Assembly (NCBI RefSeq): GCF_020382885.2
Contig: NC_058502.1
Location: 3,636,001 to 3,700,000, forward strand
DNA: 64,000 nt
Direction: 5' to 3'
DNA from: Scatophagus argus
Lineage: Eukaryota > Chordata > Actinopteri > Scatophagidae
Of the stretch, positions 12,301 through 25,890 are shown piece after piece; within the stretch, counting starts at the first letter, position 1; every line of letters begins with the position of its first letter. Position numbers and translations under genes: made by a program. Under the pieces are notes generated by a model, which was not told the origin of the DNA, searched no databases, and was given only the letters and a program-made list of their open reading frames with translations.

Positions 12301-13826
12301 GGGTGTCGATGTGTGTGTGCTCACGCCCCACCCTCTCTTATCAGTTCAAAAGATAAAGGCTAAACACAATCTACATATTAGAGCACTGGCATGTGCATGC
12401 ATCAGATGAGGGCAGATCTGAAATGGAATCTCCTTCTGTTCCCCCTCGCTGCACACATCTTCCATCCATCTATCAGCGCTGCGGCACAACGTCTCGCCTT
12501 CCCGCCGCTGAGCCATCAATCATCAAATTCCCATGCTTTATGGAAATGGGAGGAAAAACTTCATTTAATGGCATTTTACCTTCTATCTCATCCACCTTTC
12601 TCTCTTTGTCCGTCCATCCATCCAGCCGTCGGTCCGTCTGTCCGTACGCGCTCGCAGTGTAAGGTCGTTTATTTAAATCTATTTAAATGGATATGAGGCG
12701 CGTGCATATGCAGGGAGATTTCACGGCCCAGCAGGTCAGCAAATACCAAAGTTGTTCCACCTCACTAACCGCCCATCAGGGCCCATAGACAATTAATACA
12801 CACCACAGGTGGTGGAGTTTGTGTGCGTGCCTGTGTTGAGAGGAAAACAAGTGCCTATCTATCTATCTATCTATCTATCTAGAATAAAATGCCTGAAGCA
12901 GCAGGGGAGAGAGGTGGTGAAGCATGGACGAAATAAAAAGGGGATATAGATGGAAGCAAGGAAAGCAGTGAACAGGAGAAAGGTATGCTGTAGGAAGTGA
13001 AATGGGTGTCGAGGGAAAACACAGTCACTCTGGAGGGGAAGTATGGCAAAGGGGAAGAGGGCAGAGAGAAATTGAGAGAGGTGACTTGGAACGTTTGAGA
13101 GAATAAGAAAAGGGGGGAGAGTGGGAGGGAGGAGCGAGAGGAAGGAGAAGTGAAGGGTAAATGTCTTTGCTAATGTCTTCGGTGCCAATATTGACTGATG
13201 CTGGCTCCCTTTGACTTCACTACACTCGCCGCACCCTCCTCTTCAGTTCATTAGCTGTGTCATTTGGAAATGGATGTATTGGCTCAGTTGTTCAGTGTGG
13301 ATGGATGGATGGATGGATAGATGGATGGACATGTAGAGTATCGAACGTCTACCACTTAGACTTATTTACTACAAAACCACATGTAATACTTAAACACACC
13401 GAGACGATTCTCTAAAGGAAACCATCCAGTGGTTCATCTATTCAGACCGATAAACATTTCATTCCTTCCAGGCAGTGCTAACTTCAGCTAAACTCAAATC
13501 AAGTTGTGGGTGAATGAAAGTTGCTTGAAAAAGGGAATTCAACCAATGGTTATTTATTTAACATCCGAAAAAGGTTGTTTCATGTATAGTTTGTATTAAT
13601 CTGCTACATTCTGGTGGGAACCTGTTGATTCTGAGACATGAGGTGCCACCTACAATAAAAGTGCAAATGGATGAATTTCTACAAAATAAATGAATGATAG
13701 TACAAGAAATAATAAACTGATTTCCTTACAACTGCTAATTAGTTGTGAGGCTGGATGGATGACAGATTGTGTGTTTACAGTATTGCATTTTCAATAATTT
13801 GATCTACACTGTGTTACACAGAGTGA

Positions 13827-13864
<38 letters not shown>

Positions 13865-14412
13865 AGAGGGGAGAAGGCTACACAGAGGGGTGTGTGCTGC
13901 AGCTGTTCTAACATGATTAAACATCGCGTCTTCCTCCCCTGTACACCTCTATTTCATCATCTCCTCTCCTTCTCCTCCACCGTTTTCACACCCCTCATTA
14001 TCACCTACGCAGCTGAGCTGAGAAAGAAAGAAGGGTGAATGAAAGAAAGGCAGACAGAAAGGAAGGAAGAAAGAAAGAAAGCCAGAGGGATGGGGAAAAA
14101 AGGCAAGAGCCACACAGGGAATCACACATAAAGGCAACGAAAGGGAGCCTCAGACGGAGCGTGAGGCGAGGACGGTCAGGGACAGAAAGAGGTCACAGTC
14201 CTATCATTCGAAAGGAAGAGATCTGTCTGAAATGGGCTTCTGTGATATGAAGTTATGATTATTTTGGCTTTTATTCATCAGACGGCTCCAGTTGTCACGA
14301 GCCACCTGCACTTACTGGATTGGGTGTAATCCTCCTCCTCCTTTAGAGACAGATAGAGACACTTCCAGGCAGATCATTTGGGAGAAACAGAGGACAGATT
14401 TTCAAAAATCCT

Positions 14413-14509
<97 letters not shown>

Positions 14510-15669
14510 CACTAACACATGATGTTGTGAAAAAGAGAAATCAGAGCAATACATTTTCATTGAATTTTCACCATGTCATGGTGTCTGTCAAACTGTCATG
14601 TTGGTTTGGACTCTCAGTGGACGCCTCATGTCTCTGTGTCTGTCTTCAGGCCAGGAAGCTGATAATGTTGTTTGAGAGATTATTGTGTCACAGGAAAGGC
14701 GTCAAAGATTGTCAAAAGGTTGTTTGCTGCTCCGTCTTTTTGCTTGTCTTTTTTTATTTTTTAGAGAAAACCACACAGCCAGGACCAAGTTGGCATTACA
14801 TGAGTAGTACATGAGGTGATTGATATTGTTTTTATACCAAGGATCAATCTGCATCTAACTGTATATTTCCATAAAGAGAGCAACTGGGACATGGTGTTTC
14901 ATCAAAACAAAAACATTGTATGTTGGACTGTGACCCTCTTGCTAATACATCCATTGATGTTCTTATATAGTTTCTGTATTAATCAACTGATCGTACAGAA
15001 GAGTTACACAGAATATGTAGTACATATACTTGAAGGCATATAGTTTAACGAAGAATATGTAGTACATATAAATGAGATGTTGATTCCAAATATTCATTTA
15101 GGACCAGCTCTGCCTTTTCATGAAGAGAGGAAAAGCAGAAATTGATAAAAACAGACGTAATGTCTTATAATGCTAAGGATTTCTGAATGTACACTCTCGA
15201 ATCTGGAGTTCGGGCTTACTGCTTTTTGCTATCTTGTCAGTTTTGGGCAAGAAAACAAGGAGCAACAAGGTGAGCCTCAAATGAGTCAGGAAAAGGAAAA
15301 GGATGTCCACAACAGAAAAGACAGACAGGAGTTTCTACCTGTGAAATGATGAGAAAAAGCAGTATAATATTGTTTTTTATTTAAAACCCTTATAATGTGC
15401 TTCCTCTGTTAGACCAATAATGAAATGTCCTGATCCATCTGTGCAGCAGGTCTCTGTGAGGTGAGAAAGAGGAGAGGAGCTGGGGAGGACAGGTGTTGTG
15501 TTGTGACTTGTTGCAAGGTGAGATGGCAGGAAGAGAAAATTAGTCACATTGTCCCCGAAAACGTCAGAGCTTCACACTCTCCAGCGAAAACTGTAATCAC
15601 AGCATATTTCACCAGATGGCCTTGGTGGAAATGGTCAAGTGTGTACATGTTTGAGTGCTCACAGCCTAC

Positions 15670-15714
<45 letters not shown>

Positions 15715-17018
15715 GTATGTGAGTATATAAAGTAGCTGTGGGATAGTAGATGGATATTTTCTGCATTGCCGAGGTCTTGATTGACCAATCACGTCCGGAT
15801 TAAAGTGCTCCCTGACCACTTGGACCTGAATCTAAGAGGCTCATTGACGTTTTATGGGCATTTTCCAATCATACCTCAATCTGCAGTGTTTATTGATCAA
15901 TCAAAGATGGATCTGCAGAGATCACTGACCAATCATAGAAGGATATACTTCAGGCATTGCCAGGATTTATTTTCAGTTTGGTTTGTGCCACAGAGATACC
16001 AGAGTCGCACTGGGTTTTGAGTGATCTATGAGTGCATTTTGAAAGTACGAAATAGACAGTTTTTTAGGCTAAGTTTCACTTTGGCATAATCAGACCAACA
16101 GGACTTCCAGTAAACTATCAAGCCCCCAATTCATTAAAGCACTTCTGTTCCTTGTTCCTGTAGATTCAATTAAAATTCCAGTAAAGACTTTGGGCGATTG
16201 AATACAAAGGGTTTTATGACTGATTTAGATCATGTCATTTAACATCTGGTGAAACAGCAGATGTTTCTGTCACGATTGCTTAAGGGATCCCATTGCTCAG
16301 GCAGGCCCATGGTGAGAAGGTGTCGCTGCCTGGACTGACGGACGTTATACTTAACTTGGCAGTAAGCATATAGCACAACAACACTGACTGATGTAAGCTG
16401 CGTAGACTTTTGACATCTAATTAAGGTGAGCAACTTGACCTATTTTTCATTATTAAAGGGTTTGTCCTTGTGCATACTGAGAGTCTAAGCTGTGATATTG
16501 GGCTGTATAAATAAAACTGGCTTGACTTCTCTTTCCTACTGTTTAGATCCTGACAGATAAAAAGCAATCACAACTGGACACTCAGATATGACCAGGTGTG
16601 AACATCTGCCTGTCTCAGCTGGATCCAGACACAAAACAAACACACAAGCTAGCAGAACTTCAAACTCTCTTGTTGTCTGCAGTATGTATCCGTCGATCCT
16701 CGTCGTGTACTCGCTGACAAAACACATGCAGCGTAAAATAACCTCATGTTATAAAATGTTACATCACTGCACCTGTCACTTAAACAACTTCCTCTGCATC
16801 ATAATTCACGAGCGGTTAAGTCATCAGAATTAGGTCTGATTAGCCGCAATTTTAGGGACTAATAATAAATAATAATAGCGACCACAACAATAACAACAAC
16901 AAGCAATGGAAGGAGCTGAACGAGTGAAGAAAAGGGGTGGATGATTAAATGAGGGGAAGGGAGGAATGTGGGCCAGCAGGGTGTGATAATCTGTCTCTCT
17001 GCCATCTATACCACATGG

Positions 17019-17061
<43 letters not shown>

Positions 17062-20000
17062 AGGGGATGTATGATGTACTCTGACCCATATTCATGCACA
17101 CAGTGATGTTTTGTGACCCACATACCACCTCATTTAAATACACATCCTAATTTGATACTGATATGCATGTGAGTGGGTGCGTGGTTGTATTTTGCACTGC
17201 AGTGTGTTGAAGCTATCGGTTAACCTTTGAGGTTTTGCCATCGGAGTAATTTGTCTGTTTTACTGAATGGAAGAAATCAATGCATCGCACAGATGCATTC
17301 ATTCACAACCACAAAGTGTGCAGTGAAAATCAGAGGTGCATTTAGGAACTCCTGGATGGGAGTGCACATTGGTAATCTAAATAGTTTTTAAGATGCACAC
17401 TTACAGTCACGGAAGCCGTACATTATTGATAACACAGTTACACAGTTTATTCTGTCTAAACAACCCTCAGTATTCTAATATGAAATAATATATCATCATT
17501 TTGTGTCTGTTTGTGGTCATTTTGTTTGTCTTTGTGATAGTGTGTCTCTTTGTTGTAGCTTTGTATCTCTTTATGTTGTTTTTCTTCCTCATTTGGGTCG
17601 CATCCATGATGCAAATAAGTTAACTACGTGTCACCTTCTAACTAAGAGGGGGACCCGGCTGGAGGGGGCAGCAGTAGAAAACTTGTATGAACTTGTATGA
17701 TCGAGGAAAAATGTCAGCGAGCTCTATTTGCAGTTGTCAGAGGGGTGATGCTTTTCTGTCATCATCAAATATCACCTATGATTTGAATCCACATGCCACT
17801 TTTGGCCGGGAGTCAGCAAAGTGTGTGGCTCGCCTCGCCCCCTCCATCGGCTCATACCACTGCACCTGTCACTCATCTTGATGAGCCGTCAACCTTGAAA
17901 CAGCGTCAGGCCTGAGGCTGAGCGAACCATTTGTGTGTAAAGCTTCCACAGGCCCTGCAGGAACAAACAGCAAACACATCTGCATTCACAGAAGTACAAG
18001 GTCTTCTGAATATGTCCTATATTTACCTTGCCAAAGGCATATCTTTGTTTCTTTATGATTTCTAATATTATTGTTATATGCACAGGGGGAAGCAACTCCC
18101 TAGAAATAATCATGCACTTTAATTTGTACTGTTTTCATGCAATGCCTTTAAATTACAGCCAAAAATCAACCATTGGCTTACATTGATGTTAAAGGCGGGA
18201 ATTACAGAGCAGCCTACAGAGCCCTTTTTAGACATGCAATACCTGACATCACTGACATAATCTGTCTGTTAAACTAATGGCTTTTCATCATTCAGACATG
18301 GAGGTCTGTTATGTAAATGTCCATTGCAGCTTATTCAGATATGACAGGACATTTAAGGAGAGAGAGCCAACTGAGATACACTGAGATATGCAGGAGAGGA
18401 GTGTGTGCTGCTGTTTTACAGGCTGCATCGGTGGCTATTTTACTGCTTTAATCAATGAACACGAGGAATGGTGACCCGTTGATTTAAACTCTCATCTGAT
18501 TCCTCTTTGCTCACATGCAGCCAGAGAGGTTTTCATAAATCAATTCGTGCAATCGTCGTGCGATTTTCACCAGCATGTCGTGTTTCACTTTGACTCTCAG
18601 GTTTGGTGGTTATGTGGGTTGCTGCAGGGGAGACTGACACAATTTTGACACAAAGTTTGGAGGGGCTGTACAGGTGCAGTGAAAAAAGCTTGAAAAGCTT
18701 GTCAAATAGTGGATGGCTACCTTACAATGTCACACTTTGAATGAATCGCCGACGAGGCTGCCGTATTTGACACGAATCGTTTTCAGTCCGGTGTTAAGTT
18801 AATCTTTAAAACATAAGAGGACATAACATAACATAAGAGTCCCATTCTTGTCAGGGATTTTACTGTTGCTTCCTTTTTCCCCCCCTCCTTTTCCTCCACC
18901 AGCAGTAATGTGCCATGATGGTTTAATGGCCAATGTTCTGCCTCCTTCAACAACCAAAGACCCCCTGGCATCTGTTCGATACAACAACAGGAAGGATCAG
19001 AGTGCGAAAAGGAAGGGGAACAGCAAGACAGCAGTGAAAGACAGCCAGACAGGAGGATGTGTGTTTGAGAGAGACAGAGGTGTGTTGTCTTCAAGAACCC
19101 TGTTGTCCTTTGACCAGGCTGTAGAAAGGTTGAGGCTTTTCCAGCACACTGCACAAGAGAGGAGATAACATCTGTCACTTTGAGTCCAGCCACGACCACA
19201 TCCTCTGCAAATAAAGATACGGTGCATCTTTTACTGTAAAACCGGACGCTCTGGAAACACATTAGGCTTGTCGGGCTGGACATCATCACATTAGATTAAT
19301 TAAAATCTTAGTGTTGTTAGTACAAGCCGGTGAAATAGTATTTAGTTCATTTTTAGCCTCTGTCCAATGACTCTCTTTGCTTCATTTCTCTCTCCGCACT
19401 TACTGCACACTTGCGTGTTCAGTAGAAACAGTCGTGTTTTACTTGAGTCTTTCTGAAGGGGATATTTTTAGCGATAAGACCGCTCGCATGTCCGGAAAAG
19501 AGGAACAACATTGTTTCTGCAAGCATCGGAGTATCTCTGGCATCCCGAGGGGCTCAGAGGCTGGAGGTCATCCTGCTGCTTCTGTTGCTGAACACACACA
19601 CTCTGAAAAATAGAAAATGAGAAAAGACGGAGGGTGTTCACATGGGTCTAAAGAATGAACTGTTTGTTCTTGTTGAGCTGTCATTTGATCATTACTGGCA
19701 TCTTAAACATGTAGCAGGTGCTCTTAATCAGAGGAGCCTCCAATGTTGCTTTAGTAAAAATAAGCCAGACAAGAATACTTTATAAAAGTTAAGCCAAAGC
19801 CGAGAGGTAATTGAAAATAAATCTGTCCTGTCAGTTGTATTATAAAATAAACAAGTATCATATTGTAATGGAAAAATAAGCTCCTCCAGCTGAGAGGTTA
19901 ATTAGTGCCTGTGATGTCTGATGTTAATTCAGCTCAGGTCAGGTGTGGTCTGATGGGTTTTCAGAAAGCAGGTAAACAGGGAGGAGCAGTGGCCATGACT

Positions 20001-21351
20001 CAGGAGAGAACAGCTCGGTCCCAGCAGTGGCCCAGTCCCCGTAGGGCTGAATGTGAAAGGTCTGTCTTTCAAAAATTATTTTTTTCAAAAACATCTTTTT
20101 CCCTTCCCTTATGAGGAATGAAAAAAAACATGTTTTACTTTTTGACTTCATGTTAAAAGTTTGAGAGATGACTGCATGCTGTGGCGGAGATGTTTTCAAT
20201 ACCATTTTAAGCTTACTGGCTGAAACTCCAGCTGTGTGGTCAGAGACCTGCACTGATGTTAATGCGTCCTAATGAGCATCCTGGTCTAACTGCATTGATA
20301 CTGACTGTTACGTGCAAAAAGACTAATTAGCCTTCAGTGTCAAATGTGATAAATTTGTCCATTAGCTAATTGGTATGTTAGTACTGAATCTGACTCACTT
20401 TAAGCATGTTAACATGCAGAGCCAAATGGATTTCGAATGGCAAAATCACCTCATAGTAGTACTATACTATGTACTGTACTGAACTACATTTCTACCTTTT
20501 TACTTTTTAAAAGATTAACGTTTGCCACAGTGTTTTGTCAGCTCCTGAGGAAAATACTGACAGATTTGGTTAGAGGGAGGAAGTTACGCTACCGTGGCAA
20601 CAACAACTCTTCCTCTGGTTCACAGAGGGAGGAGAAAGACACGCGTAGCAAACGCCTGGTTAGTGAATGAGAGTAACAACAAAAAGGTTACTGAAGGTCA
20701 TTGAATCAGATCCTCTTCAGCTCTGCAGCCCACACGCGCCTGTTTAAAATGCACCAGTGAAGGAAAACAGATGTTGTAGTGGTGTAGATTTGTTGCTTCA
20801 TTGTGGGTTTTAGTGAAGATTTTCTTTATTTTCTTTCACTGCATTTGGATCATAACACTGTGTCATTTCTCTGGAAAGTAAGAATTTAATTGAGCATAGA
20901 AATTAATTATGTTTTCATGCATACATTTTTATTTCTGCAGCGTTTTGCATACAGAACATGTTTCTTGAATGCACTCAGACTTCTTTATTGTTTCTATGCC
21001 AGGATGGTTTGTGACTTCTATGAAGTCAGGATCCACACTTTGTTATCATACAGTTTGGTGCTAAATGAATGAGTGAAGAGCCTGAAATGTGAAAATAAGC
21101 CAAAGCTGGTGAAAATGCAACCGTGAAGTGAACAACATCTGCTATTTCTTTATTTTTATTTTTTTATGTATATATTTATGTAGTTCTGCCTTGATTATTT
21201 TTTATTCACTATTCTCTTTAAAGCATATTTTACTCACATATCATCTGGAGGTTTTATATCATTTTGGTTTCTAATATGCAAATAGTTGACTGTACAAACA
21301 GAGCCTGAAGAGTGTCCTGACCTTGGAGAAGACGCTGACGTCTCAGGAGGG

Positions 21352-21390
<39 letters not shown>

Positions 21391-23080
21391 TGGGAGGGTA
21401 GCAGTCCAGCTGTCAGCTATCAAAAGAGCAAAGACTGCAGTGGTTTGTTGGGTTGCTCTGAATGTTCCTGGACGACTGAAGCGCAGGCTGAAAGAATGTA
21501 AAGAGAGAAAGATGAAAGGTTGAAGGGAAGGATGTAAAAGTGGCAGAAGGAGGACGAATGGTTGAGGATGGGGGGAGATGGATAGATGGATGATAGTTGA
21601 GCGGATTAAAGACAGTTTGAGGTTTTTCCAGATTTTCCTGCGGGTTACGTACTGTAGCGTCGTCACTGTGCCACATGTACAGCCACAAACACAAGTGTGT
21701 TTTTTAAGGATCAGTCATGAATCATCCTCCTTCAGTCACACTAAATATACCACAGAGATGCTGAAGCCGCTGTTGGCTCAGCCTTTGAGTTTGTTGTCGT
21801 CCCTTATTGAACATCCTGCCAAGAGGAACTCTTTCTGCCTGGATGTCTGTGGATGTACAGTCAGCCTGCACTATGGTATATTTCATATTGAAGAGAAGAT
21901 GGTTGTAACTCATAATGACAAGCTGTCAGATTGAATCTGAGTGGATGCTTGATGCTTCTCTATAATGTATGCAGCTAATGTACAAAGTGATGCTGCGTAC
22001 GCAGCAGCAGTCGATATCACAGGCACTTAACCTTTATAGTTTGTGACACCCAAAAATAAATGAAAGCCAGTGACCCCAGTATGGATGTACACACACACAC
22101 GCACACGCACACACACACACACACACACGCACACACACACACAAACACACACACACAAACACACACACACGGCGCTTATATGTTGATCTTTGACATCACA
22201 TTACGTTGTCTTCCCTTGTGAGTTCCTCTCTCTTGATTTATCATTACAGGACTCCAAACAGATTCACATTTTAATAACAAAACATTATCCTAAATATGAA
22301 GGTGATAACGCTACATTTTTATATTCACGCTGAATTTATATGTCTCAACTCTCGTGATGACCACTCGCATTTCCTCTGCTTCATTTTCACTTCATTTCAT
22401 GACTTCAGGCTGAAGAGAAATCCAGTTAACAATTAGATATTCCCACTGTGCTCCATTTGCTGAACTCCAGGAGCCGTTTGCTGACACAACGGACTTCATA
22501 TTTTTGATGCACACAGTGGCCTTTGTACCCCCTCTTCTTCAGTAACGCACTCCACCAGCCAACCACATACATGCACTCACACTTTCTCAGTTTTAGAGTT
22601 AGCTAGTTTTAGAGTAGCATTTTGAGGAAATTCTTCTTCTTGCAGTTATTAAGACCGGGGATGAAATAATTGTGATAAATTTTTGTGAAGTTGTAAAATC
22701 TTGCAGGTCTCATTGTATCCTTAACGTTGTTGAGTGTTGGTGCAACGTGGACACAAAAGATGGTCTTGTTCTGTGATGAAGTCCTCCCGTGAAGTCAAAG
22801 CACGGTCGTGGTTCTGCAGGCTGACTGTGAATCCACGAAAGCAGAAACTAACAAATGCTTGAATCTCATACACACTTAAATGAACTAAATAATCCTCATG
22901 TCAACACTCAGCTTAGGGCTTAGAGTGTCAACATCACCATTACGAACTGGCTTTTTCCAACACACTACAGTATATGGTGTAGCAGGCGGGTGCACGTTCA
23001 ACAGTGAACTTTAGTGACAAGCTGTCAAAGTGAATTACTTCTGCTGCTCTTTCATTATATATGAACATATACCATATATA

Positions 23081-23112
<32 letters not shown>

Positions 23113-25854
23113 GCGGTCACTGTGTGTTTCTTCCCTGCAGACACGAGCTCTGCTGAAGTTCTTTTGAGCAAGATAGTGAGCCCTTAGCGAGCACGAGCTA
23201 AGCCACAAAGCCACAGCCGCCTCAGGATTCAATATCACAATTTGCTGCTCAATTCTGGCTCTGAATTTGTAAATGTTTCACAACTACACTCGTCAGTTTG
23301 TTTTCCAGCAGTTGGCCTCAGTGGATTTACAGTAGCATCTCATAATGTGTGTTATTGTGACTCTTGCTTTTGGCCCTGATTTTAAAAAAAAGGTGTGACT
23401 CTGTAGTGCACAGCAGGTTTATGATGTTTTCTAAGGTTAGTTTAGATTTATAGGTTCCTTGCTAACCACCATCATTTACACTGATTTATGTCATGCGATG
23501 GCCATGCAGGGCTAATATTTTTACACTCAGACACTTTTACTACCCAACAAACATACACACTCAGATGCAAACCGAATTTCTCTCCTCTTTCTCTGCTTTC
23601 TCTCTGCAGCTGGGTCCAGTCCCCTCGGGGTTTTGAAATATAACACTATCACCATTTATTACAATCTTTCCCTCTCCTTTTCTCTATCCATTTCTTCCTC
23701 GCTCAACCCAAGTGACTGGGCGGCTGCTTCATCCGCAGTCTGTATCTTTTAGATTCTCCTCCTCTGTCTTAAATCACAGTGAAGTGAGGAGAGCAAAAAG
23801 ACATTTGATGGGAGGTTTTGTCCAGTGGCCTTACAGGACGTCATTCAGCCACGTCTTACGATGACGTTTTACAAAAGAAGTAGAAGTCAAAAACAAAAAC
23901 GCACAAATTATGTTACAGTTAATTCCTGCCTTGCACTGTGACTTGTTTACAGCAGCTTGAGCTCATCTCTTAATTCAGTTCAAAGTCTCTTGAGAGGCAC
24001 TTTGAGGCAAGAAGGTTTGCACGCAGTACAATGCACACAGACAATTTATTTACACACATAAAAACAGTCTGATTCCCAGAGCATCAAACACCACTTGGTA
24101 CATCAGAGCAACGGCACAAAGTGAGAAAGTCACACACAGACAACTTTCACCCAGGAGTCCACATCTGGGAAAGCAAACACACGATGCCAGTCTTTATCTA
24201 AGCATCTCTGTGTGACTGCAGTAGATAATATGGAACTTCATTCATTAATTCATTTAAAAGCAAAACAGAATCCAGGCAGTGGTTCTGCTTTTCATCACAA
24301 AGTAATTGGTAAAACGATTTAGTAAGATGTCAACTCAATTTCTGGGCTGAATGTTTGTGCCTTATTCACAGTGCAGTTTAACGTGGTCGCATGATAACCT
24401 CACAGCCAAGGCTGATGGGAATATCATATGACAATTCAGAATTTTGACTTCACGATGGCGCCATCTGAAGAGTCAGAGGATGATCAAAATCAACAGGGTT
24501 TGTTCTCTGGGGACCATGAACGTCTGTACAAAATTTCATGGCAATCCATGTTATAGTTGTGAAGATATTTCAGTCTGGACCAAAATGAGATGAGACGGAA
24601 GAACAAAGCGATTTGTGCTGAAAAAAGAAAAAAAGGTTTTTGATGAGCTCAGCTAGCAATTATTATGAGTTTGTCTGTAGTTCATCTGTGTCAGTGTCTG
24701 CGTGTGTTGCAGAGGAGGGAGGTTTGTGTGAATTTAAATCTATATAATTATAAATTTCCCTGTGAGTTCTCTCCGGAGAGAACGAGAGAAAATGGAGTTT
24801 ATGAGGAGGAGATGAGAAGTGAAATAAAGATAAAATCATGTTAGGAGAGAGAGAGAGGAAGAGGAGACAAAGAAGCGTATGAGAGAGCAGAAAGGTCCGC
24901 TGGGAATCGTTTGGGGTGAGAGAACATTTTCCTCTTCTCGGGGATCTATGTGAAACCAAATTACTGTAGGCAACCGAATTACAGACGCAGACATTCAGGG
25001 GCAGAAAGAGATGAGAACTGAGCAATAGAGAAGCACAAAACGAAAACAATATTGTGAGTGTAGATCATTTTGTGGATTTGATTGTGATACACAGAAAGAG
25101 AGACAAAGAAGACCAGGAAACGTGTCTTCCAGCACAAAGGATACGGTCTCCCTGTGGGTCGGTCAGTGGCAAAACTGAGCTTCTCAAGGATCATCCGAGA
25201 AGCGTCTGAGATATCAAGACAGACACATTTATTTACTGGGTTTTGATGAGAATAAAATAAAGACAGGTACTTTGCTTTTCTTTTCCATTTTTGCTATTCC
25301 TGAGTGCAGGAAATGCGTTAAATTTCTGGAGTAGTAAGATGACTCAGTAAGATGTCACTCATATCTAAAGCCATCCAACAACTCCTTCAAAATAAAGGTC
25401 CAGTATGTAGGATTTAGTGACATAGGAGGCGCTGTCTCGCCCTCCATTTAAGGACCACAGTACATAATATGACTGTCCATTCCGAGTCCCGTTGTCCTCA
25501 ATGCTGACACTTCCCGACCTAACTGACAACATTACAAAATTGACTGATATAATGTAGCATTAAATTTTCAATAATTCACCTCCTGATTTGAGTATCGTTA
25601 AATCTTGAACCGGTCACACGAAGAGCAGCTTTAGAACTCAAAAGAAACCATAAAGTAGGAGGTGCGTCCCTTCTCTTCACTCAGCTGTGCTGTGACTGCA
25701 GACAGACAGATCAAAAGTGACTGGCAGTAAGACGGAATGAGAGGAGGACAGACAAGAAGAGCGTGGATGGGCAGAGCAAACAGACAGATGAGACATTAAA
25801 TATAAATGGAGGGGAGCAGCCTCGTTCTGTAATCTAATGATGATGATGATGATG

Positions 25855-25890
<36 letters not shown>

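Noticed and set aside
18783-19289. 168-codon minus-strand frame
   Set aside because: No domain, no conserved pattern and no splice partner; composition looks random and it lies in a long intron.
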